Below, piece by piece: positions 57,776-64,000 of a stretch of 64,000 nucleotides of DNA. A program made the translations under genes and the position numbers. Source of the stretch: Larix kaempferi (taxonomy: Eukaryota; Streptophyta; Pinopsida; Pinales; Pinaceae). Under the pieces are notes generated by a model. The model worked only from the letters and a program-made list of their open reading frames with translations, ran no database searches and was not told the origin of the DNA. Each line of letters begins with the position of its first letter. Position 1 is the first letter of the stretch. The stretch spans positions 12,838,501 to 12,902,500 of the forward strand of contig BSBM01000199.1 in NCBI GenBank assembly GCA_027924585.1. The letters run 5' to 3'.

Positions 57776-58029
57776 ATTCACACCATACACAATAATTTGT
57801 AGTAGAGTGTTTTGTTTATTTTCTTTGTCTAAATCACTTACGACTTAAAATAATTATGGTTAAGATAAACATATGCTAGTTTAAAAGAAATAAATATCAA
57901 AACATTTTATTTTTTCTGATATAAAACATTTGACTTTAATATATTTTTTTTCATTTTAGGTTGGGACATATAGTTATTGGTGGAAAGCATTAATATGATT
58001 GTATTCACTTTAATTTTTTCATTTTTCTA
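57776..58029. other. Short AT-rich spacer, no gene
   Basis: Continuation of the K target sequence; nothing recognised. Confidence 0.5.
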
Positions 58030-59700
58030 AAGTTCGACTTTATTTGTTTCTCTCAATAAAAAGACTGTATATTCAAAGTAAGAAAATACATAGATTGGTT
58101 CAAGATATCAGACCATTAGCCCTATAAAACTGTAAAAAAAAACTATTACAACTCTCCATATTTCCGTCTTATCAATACATACAAAAAATAGAGTGAAAAC
58201 ATTGTCTTAACAAAACACAGGAACCAATAGAAAATATGAAGTAGGCCAATAACACTTAATACAAGAGAGATGAAATTAACCACATAGAGATACAATGACT
58301 TTTAAGTGAAGTCTTCCATCCCTATATTCAAATTCCACTAGGAGACCCTTGTTCAACATTAGAGCTTGTTTTGACGGATCACCTACCTCCTTATTGAGTT
58401 CTTTGTATATATGATTAAATGAGAGACATTCAAAAGAAACCATTGCTTCTTCAATAAGTTGTTGAAGAGGATGGAGACCAAGTATCTCTATTTTACTTTT
58501 CTTAATTCTTTGCTTATTCGTTCACAACCTGGGAATCAACCATAACCTATAGTTTAAAAAAAAATATTATTATTATTATTATATATCAAATTGATTAGCG
58601 CTTCTTAATAAGATTCATAAAGCACATAACTCTACCCAAGTATTGGATCCACATCATGCAATACATTTGATCTGTAAGACATTGCTTGTGCTTTTAAATA
58701 AGTTTGCACCTGCCCCACATATAGCTGGGTGTCCTTGGCTAACAATGTCGAAATAACCCCAAGGAATTTCGTAGTTAAGATGTGACATGATCACAAGCCT
58801 TTTTTGTACTCTTTTGGAACAATTTTAAATTCATTGGTCATGTTGATAGTCTTCGGGGCAAGCACTTCCATCGATTAGCCTTTGTCCTCAAACTTTTGCA
58901 TGTTTCAGATCCACCATATCCAATACACCCATTTGTTGGGAAATGCTTTATATTATGCAACAACAACATCTAGGAGCCACTCTCGAACACAAGATTCTAA
59001 AGAGTCCTTATTCCAAGATAATTTTGAATTGATCTTAGTATTCACTATCTTCCAAATTTCTTTGACTACACCACAACCTACAAAAAAATGATAGACATTT
59101 TTAGCATCCTGCCTACGTAGACAACATATACTCGGGCCTTGCCAACCTCTTTTTAAAACAGTATCCCATGTAAGAACTTTATTTTCCAAAGACATCCAAA
59201 GAAGAATTTTGGCTTTCAGAGGGCCTGGTGATTTCCATGCCATAACCCACCACCACCTTTTTTCCCTACAAAGGCTCCCTCAACCTCATTCAAATAACCT
59301 AATTTAGTTGTAAACTCACTGGGGACCGGATTTTTAGACCAACAGGTCTTGTTCTCTTTGTTTGAAATCTTAATTGCCCCTTTCTATAGATTTCGGGTGT
59401 AAGATGTCCATTCAACCGTCTATGCACCAACCAAGCCTATCGCCTCCGCGTCCTTCCAACTTTGAGCCCATCCGACAAAACCAAAAGTGCAAGCATCTTT
59501 TAAGAAAAATATTCTAGAATCATGCAATCTTTGAATCAAATCTTTAGACAGAGAGAAAGAGCCTTCCGCTCCTAACCAAGGATCTTCCACGATACGTACC
59601 TTTCAACCATTTTCAATCTTCCACTTAGACCAAGAACCAACTAAAGGAAAGGCCTCCACTAATGCCTTCTATAAATTTATTGGGGTTATACATATGATGT
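58030..59700 (-). mobile_element. LINE remnant, C-terminal part of ORF2
   Basis: Minus strand, right to left: KVRIVEDPWLGAEGSFSLSK, KDACTFGFVGWAQSWKDAEA, the zinc-binding RT domain at 59243-58960 (WKSPGPLKAKILLWMSLENK, LTWDTVLKRGWQGPSICCL, DAKNVYHFFVGCGVVKEIW), then near 58430-58310 the RNase H end HIYKELNKEVGDPSKQAL. Stops and shifts lie between. This is the usual C-terminal order of plant L1-type LINEs. The 5' and 3' ends are approximate; no target duplication was found. Confidence 0.8.
58953..59243 (-). pseudogene. LINE zinc-binding RT-associated domain
   Basis: 96 open codons with the zf-RVT pattern: W-K-S...P-L-K...FLW/LLW, LTWD, KRGWQGPSxCxLCR, then Cys/His residues (CCLRRQDAKNVYHFFVGC). 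One Cys of the CxxC pair is replaced (CLRR instead of CLCR). Part of LINE ORF2, read through to VREWLLDVVVA. Confidence 0.85.
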
Positions 59701-60499
59701 CTACATAGTTTTTTGTGCTAGTAGAGACGGTGGTAGACTTACGCTAGTGCCTCTAGCCTGTTAGTTAATGTGACTTGTTAGTTAATTTGATTTCATGCAA
59801 GGTCATGTTAATGCAATTTCAAAAAAACAACCATCTAGTTGAATAAATTGGTGGCATACCTCAAGAAGCCTTGTTTTCATTGTAGATGCACACCATTTTT
59901 TATTGGAGGAATTTAAATCTCCACTGCAATGGAGAAGCACATAAGTAGTACTATTGTTGTTTTGTCATCATCGACACTAGATGTATTGAATCCACTGAAA
60001 AAAGAAGAAAAAAAGGTGTTGTTGTTTCTATATTCTCTATTCCCTTAATCATTCCAATGGGTAGTAAGGTACATATCAACTATTGAGAGGCATATATGGA
60101 TACATATAGCTGTAATAAATAACATGTTGATGATAAATGGTTTCATCTTCATGGATTTTGCCCCTAAGGAAGACATTGCACGAGTTCAAGGCTCCGCTCT
60201 TTTCTAAAGTGGAGCTACTCTATAAGCCAAGTGGCCTTGAAAAGTTCAAGTTAAAGCATTTTCATTTCCAAAGGCGAGCTAATTTCAATACACAGTTTGT
60301 TGCAAAATGTCTTTGTAGAATTTATGGAATTGACATAGGCATAGACAATAAAATAAAAAATAACATCGTGACTAAGGTTGAAATTAACCATTTTACATGA
60401 AGAATACATTTAGGAGATTTTTTAAATGTGAGTTTTTTTTGGAGTTTCAAAGTTTAAATAATTTTGAAAAAAATGTGTAAAATACAAACACAATATTTA
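59701..60499. other. Intergenic stretch, no gene recognised
   Basis: Contains an 87-codon plus-strand frame (60137-60400) with no recognisable motif and ordinary AT-rich sequence. I see no support for a gene. Confidence 0.4.
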
Positions 60500-61735
60500 A
60501 ATTAAAATTTCACATAAAAATTTATTATAGACACACAAAGTAAAACTTCAGACGCTCCAACTCTCCAGTGTAAATGATCATTAATGACACTCAAGATGGT
60601 GGCCTCCAGAATGTTCGGCTCTGTATTAATCAATATGCTTAGGATGGAAAACTTTGTTGCATCCCCTCTCCCCCCTGTTTTGATCTTCATTGTTCAACAA
60701 AGGCGACCCAACAAGCATCTTCACATAGGGCTGACGTCATTGCAAACTCGACCATTGTGCGTGAACGCCTGTGTGCTACTAGTCGTCGAGGTGGTGGTCA
60801 TGGTGCTCATCGAGGGGGACGAATGATAGGTATTTAGGGAGGCACCTAGTCCCCATGGTTGACACCCTCCTCAACATCAAGAATGACACCCGCCTTCTCA
60901 AAGAGGTTATGCAGACTCGTGTCTAGGATTTGGATTATCGGGTTCAAGTAATGGTGGAATGGTGCACAGATGTCACTAGGATCTTTCATCTTCCTCTACC
61001 TCAGTTTCTAGCGGTGGCAAAAATGGAGGAAGAAGTGCTAGCTTCGGAGACCCCACCTCTCAACGTGACTGCGACCTCTGCTCCTTAAGCTCCAGATGAA
61101 AACGTTACGGGTGAACATTTGTAGACCTTGAAGGTTGACGATGCTGCGATGGATGGCGAGAAAGCGACCATGCTTCTTGGGTCAATTCGAAGTGCTCTTG
61201 AGAGTGCCTTGGAACCTCCTCTACGATGTCGATGAGTAGACTCAAGCTTTGGTGCAAAAGGGAAAAGCACTTCTCGATCTTCTTGTTTGACTGGGTTTGC
61301 TTCTTAACTTTTTTCTGTTTCCTTTCAAATGTTTTTAGTTTTTGGCTTAATGACTGTCCCTTTCAACTTTGTTTTTCATTGGTGTGGGAATGGCCAACCA
61401 GGTGCTATCAATCTCAGAATTTATCCGAGCCGGGCCATTGAAATATTTTTGTATGGGTTCTTCAAACATGATTTTCAGGTTTCTTCTTGTTACTATAATT
61501 ATGTCATGAGCAACTCTGAAAACCTGCTCTTAAGCAGTGCTTTCTTTGTAAGCATGTTAATGGCGGTTTTTGAACTTACCTTTCTAAAATAGTCTTAGAT
61601 AGGTTTTTGAATGTCTTCAAGATATCTCCTGAATCTTGTATTGGGCATTTTTTCTGTTATGAAAACCCAGAACCTTTTCGATGTATGTATATGTAAATGT
61701 CTGATTATGTAATATAAAATCTTACTTTAAAAAAG
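60500..61735 (+). pseudogene. LINE-like 3' end or retrocopy, decayed
   Basis: From about 60860 to 61230 one frame reads LLNIKNDTRLLKEVMQTRV, IFHLPLPQFLAVAKMEEEVL, DAAMDGEKATMLLGSIRSAL with three stops. It is followed by T-rich sequence and a tail TATGTAATATAAAATCTTAC before an A-rich end (61728). The tail resembles the end of the LINE at 38020-38050. A Gly/Arg-rich RGGGHGAHRGG stretch lies near 60790 in another frame. Either the 3' part of another LINE or a retrocopied transcript; no target duplication found. Confidence 0.4.
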
Positions 61736-62640
61736 AAACATTAAATTTCAATCCTAAGGATGATAATCTTTTGTTAAAATAAAAATTAACTTCTTAAATA
61801 GAAGAAAGCCGTCACCTAACCATTTAATTTTGTAATATTCAAAAGTCATATTCTCATTGATTTGGGTTTTTATCCAATATTGAAAGAAAAAATTGTATAG
61901 TTTTATAAATAATAAATTTTTGATTATTTATATATTATAATTTTTTATGAAATTTTATTTTAAAAGTAATTAACTTTTTATTAATTGTATTATGTTTATA
62001 ATGTATTTTTGGTTTTTTTTAAGTTCACTTGAACATAAAAAAAAAAATTATATTTAAGAACAAAGTTTAAAATTAAAAAGATGAAACTTTATTCATGTGA
62101 AGATGTGCATATCAAATCCATAAAAGCTAAAGATACTAAGAACGTTTTTCTACTGAATCATTTAAAATGGATTTAGAAATATAAATTTAGTTACTTGTAT
62201 CTTTCATTTATTTATTTTTAATCATGTTATAACAATAATCTCAAAATTTAAAAACAAAAATAATCTTTTATTTTATTAATAATATATTGATATTTCACAT
62301 TTACACATAAATCTTCATACTAAATCATTCATTGCTTTTTAAAAATCTAGTTTTGAATTTCCATATATTTAATAATAATTTTATAAAAAATTCCAAAATA
62401 GAACACCTATTCTTTTTCTTTAAATGAAATAATTTATTTAAATAACTACTTTTAAGTTTGATATACCTAACAATAATTTTATAAAAAAATCTATAAAACA
62501 ACCTTAAAAAAATCTATAAAATAATTAAGAGAAATTTCCATCCATTTAAACGAAAATGAATCTTGTAGTTATAAAAGTTGTACTAAAATGTTATTATTCA
62601 CACATGTACATAAGAAAAAAGAAAATACAACCAAGACATA
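61736..62640. other. AT-rich intergenic DNA
   Basis: Long A and T runs, no open frame of note, no terminal repeats seen. Confidence 0.5.
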
Positions 62641-63366
62641 CAATCAACCAGCACATAATTTACTCATAGCAAGATAATTTGTTTTGTTCTCTTGCCTTTG
62701 ATCATTACGCGTTATAAGGTCTGGAGGGTGTGACCACTTTTTAGGCAGCCTAAATTCTCATTTAATGGTATTTGTTGAGGTAGTTGTAAGATCTGCCTAC
62801 CTTCGATGACTTCAAGGGAAATCTCATCAATGAAACAAAAGCTCCTCGATCGATCCGTCAAGTTGGAGTTTTAACTACTGTATACCTTAGTTCTTCTCGG
62901 GCTTATGGCTAGATTTGAAGTTTTTTTTTAATGAAGTACATCGTGTCCTAATTCCCACATCAGATCATTCTTTCAGATCTTTCCTAAAAGGCTTACCTTT
63001 TTAAGTCGTTCTATGGTATTCTGAGGCATAAATCCCCTCGCGATCCATTCAAGTGTGGGTTCCATCAGATTATAACTTGGAGGAAGAGCTCTGATGATGC
63101 ACGCATGGATTTTTAAGGTTTCCAAGCCTTAAAATTGCATGCATTGGTCTGTTGTTTCCGAGGGTTGCTTTGAAGCATAAAAATTGTTTATATTGGTTTA
63201 TGTTTTTGGGTCATATCAGTGTTTTTCACAGCTGGGTTATTGCAATCATCTGTGGGTTTTAGGGGAGGTTTTGACTCATTTCAGTGATTTTCAGAGCAAA
63301 GGAATTGCACATATTATTGCGTCTGTGGTTGTTTTAGTATTGCATTCTGCAGTGCAGAGTTCAACA
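62641..63366 (+). promoter_or_regulatory. Upstream region of the plastid E2 gene
   Basis: Composition changes from the AT-rich stretch to a more mixed sequence here. Promoter and 5' untranslated leader should lie in it, but I cannot place a TATA box or transcription start with confidence (candidates such as TTTATATT near 63188). No transposon signature is visible in these 700 bp. Confidence 0.4.
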
Positions 63367-64000
63367 ATGGCAGGGCTTATTCATGTTAAGGAGCCCATGT
63401 TATCTTCATTCTTGGGCAACAGAATCTCTCCGAATCCAAGGATCTACTCTGCATCAACCAAAAAAAATGTAAAACGCCTCACCACCCATGCAAAAATCCG
63501 GGAGATTTTCATGCCTGCATTGAGCTCTACCATGACTGAAGGCAAGATTGTGTCTTGGACGAAATCTGAAGGAGATAAGGTTCTGAAAGGTGAGAGTGTA
63601 GTTGTAGTTGAATCAGACAAGGCAGACATGGATGTAGAAACATTCTATGATGGGTTTCTCGCAGTCATCATGGTTGAAGAAGGTAGCGTTGCCCCTGTTG
63701 GGTCTGCCATTGCCCTGCTAGCAGAAAACCAGGAAGAGATCTCAGAGGCCAAATTGAAGGCATCCAACAGTGCTACAACCACTGCATCGCCACCACCTTC
63801 AATGCCGCCTTCCCCATCCCCAACAACTTCAGCGGCACCATCCCCGTCACCTTCTTCTGAAGTTGTTTTGCCATCGAAACCAGCCTCTGCTGCAGCCCCG
63901 GTGGCATCATCAATCCATCCTGCATCAGAAGGGGGCAAGAGGGTAGTTGCAACACCTTATGCAAAGCAGCTTGCCAAGCAGTTTAATGTTGATTTGGCTT
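63367..64000 (+). CDS. LTA2: Plastidial dihydrolipoamide acetyltransferase (pyruvate dehydrogenase E2), N-terminal part
   Basis: 211 codons, open to the window edge, no intron so far. Residues 1-42 (MAGLIHVKEPMLSSFLGNRI and on) are Ser/Thr/basic-rich without acidic clusters apart from one Glu, as in a chloroplast transit peptide. Residues 43-120 are a lipoyl domain (KIREIFMPALSSTMTEGKIV, VVVVESDKADMDVETFYDG) with the lipoylated lysine at Lys85. Residues 135-190 are a Pro/Ser/Ala-rich swinging linker. From 192 (VVATPYAKQLAKQFNVDL) begins the peripheral subunit-binding domain. The acetyltransferase domain lies beyond the window. E2 passes acetyl from E1 to CoA, supplying plastid fatty-acid synthesis. 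The MPALSSTMTEGKI wording is typical of the plastid rather than mitochondrial form; plants may have two (LTA2/EMB3003), so the symbol is by family. Start: the only Met preceding a plausible transit peptide. Confidence 0.93.
   Translation, partial: MAGLIHVKEPMLSSFLGNRISPNPRIYSASTKKNVKRLTTHAKIREIFMPALSSTMTEGKIVSWTKSEGDKVLKGESVVVVESDKADMDVETFYDGFLAVIMVEEGSVAPVGSAIALLAENQEEISEAKLKASNSATTTASPPPSMPPSPSPTTSAAPSPSPSSEVVLPSKPASAAAPVASSIHPASEGGKRVVATPYAKQLAKQFNVDLA

Noticed and set aside
60137-60400. 87-codon plus-strand frame
   Set aside because: No motif, no coding-like composition, no neighbour supporting it; reported only as intergenic.
63444-63964. Minus-strand frames opposite the E2 gene
   Set aside because: Reverse reading of the transit-peptide, lipoyl and Pro/Ala-rich codons of the true plus-strand gene.

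Overview
This is nuclear DNA of a land plant with a large, repeat-filled genome, possibly a gymnosperm. The evidence is that almost all of the window is nested, decayed retrotransposons (Ty3/gypsy, Ty1/copia, LINE). Their terminal repeats, tRNA primer sites and target duplications can be read directly. The only clear host gene runs off the right edge at 63367: the start of a plastid-targeted dihydrolipoamide acetyltransferase (E2 of plastid pyruvate dehydrogenase). The species cannot be fixed from sequence alone.

Left block (1-24447) is a Russian-doll nest. A minus-strand gypsy element H (LTR from 23558, gag to 22893) was cut in gag by a plus-strand copia element G (LTR 22338-22892, pol 20198-22124). 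G was cut in pol by a minus-strand gypsy element C (LTR 19421-20197). C was cut at its integrase zinc finger by element A, a non-autonomous element whose single ORF couples a retropepsin-like fold lacking the catalytic Asp to a coiled coil. A was cut in that ORF by a small non-coding LTR element B (TSD GTTAG). B was cut in its 5' LTR by a minus-strand copia element, Copia-1 (1596-8714, TSD CAAGC).

Middle block (24470-44612). First comes a decayed, apparently spliced minus-strand gene of about 1050 codons (24475-27642, leader exon above 28663) that I do not recognise: a globular N-terminal part, a Lys/Glu-rich stretch and coiled coils. Next is an unassigned stretch (29500-31960). Then comes gypsy element D, a relative of C, read on the minus strand from 44612 leftwards. 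D is split by a TG...CA insertion E (33836-39728, TSD AGGTT), which itself carries a 5'-truncated LINE with a 20-bp target duplication. D is also split by a solo LTR F (32259-32915, TSD AGTAA).

Right block (44613-64000). A badly decayed chromovirus J ends in an LTR at 49981. A structurally complete chromovirus K follows (51611-57770, TSD TTGTG, two 374-bp LTRs). K keeps one reading frame through all of pol but has scattered stop codons. Then come a LINE remnant on the minus strand (about 58030-59700), a second LINE-like 3' end (about 60500-61735), AT-rich DNA, and the E2 gene.

Nothing among the transposons looks able to move now: every pol examined carries stops, deletions or a changed catalytic residue. 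The C and D relatives, and J and K, can be read against each other, and that is how several insertion points were placed to the base.
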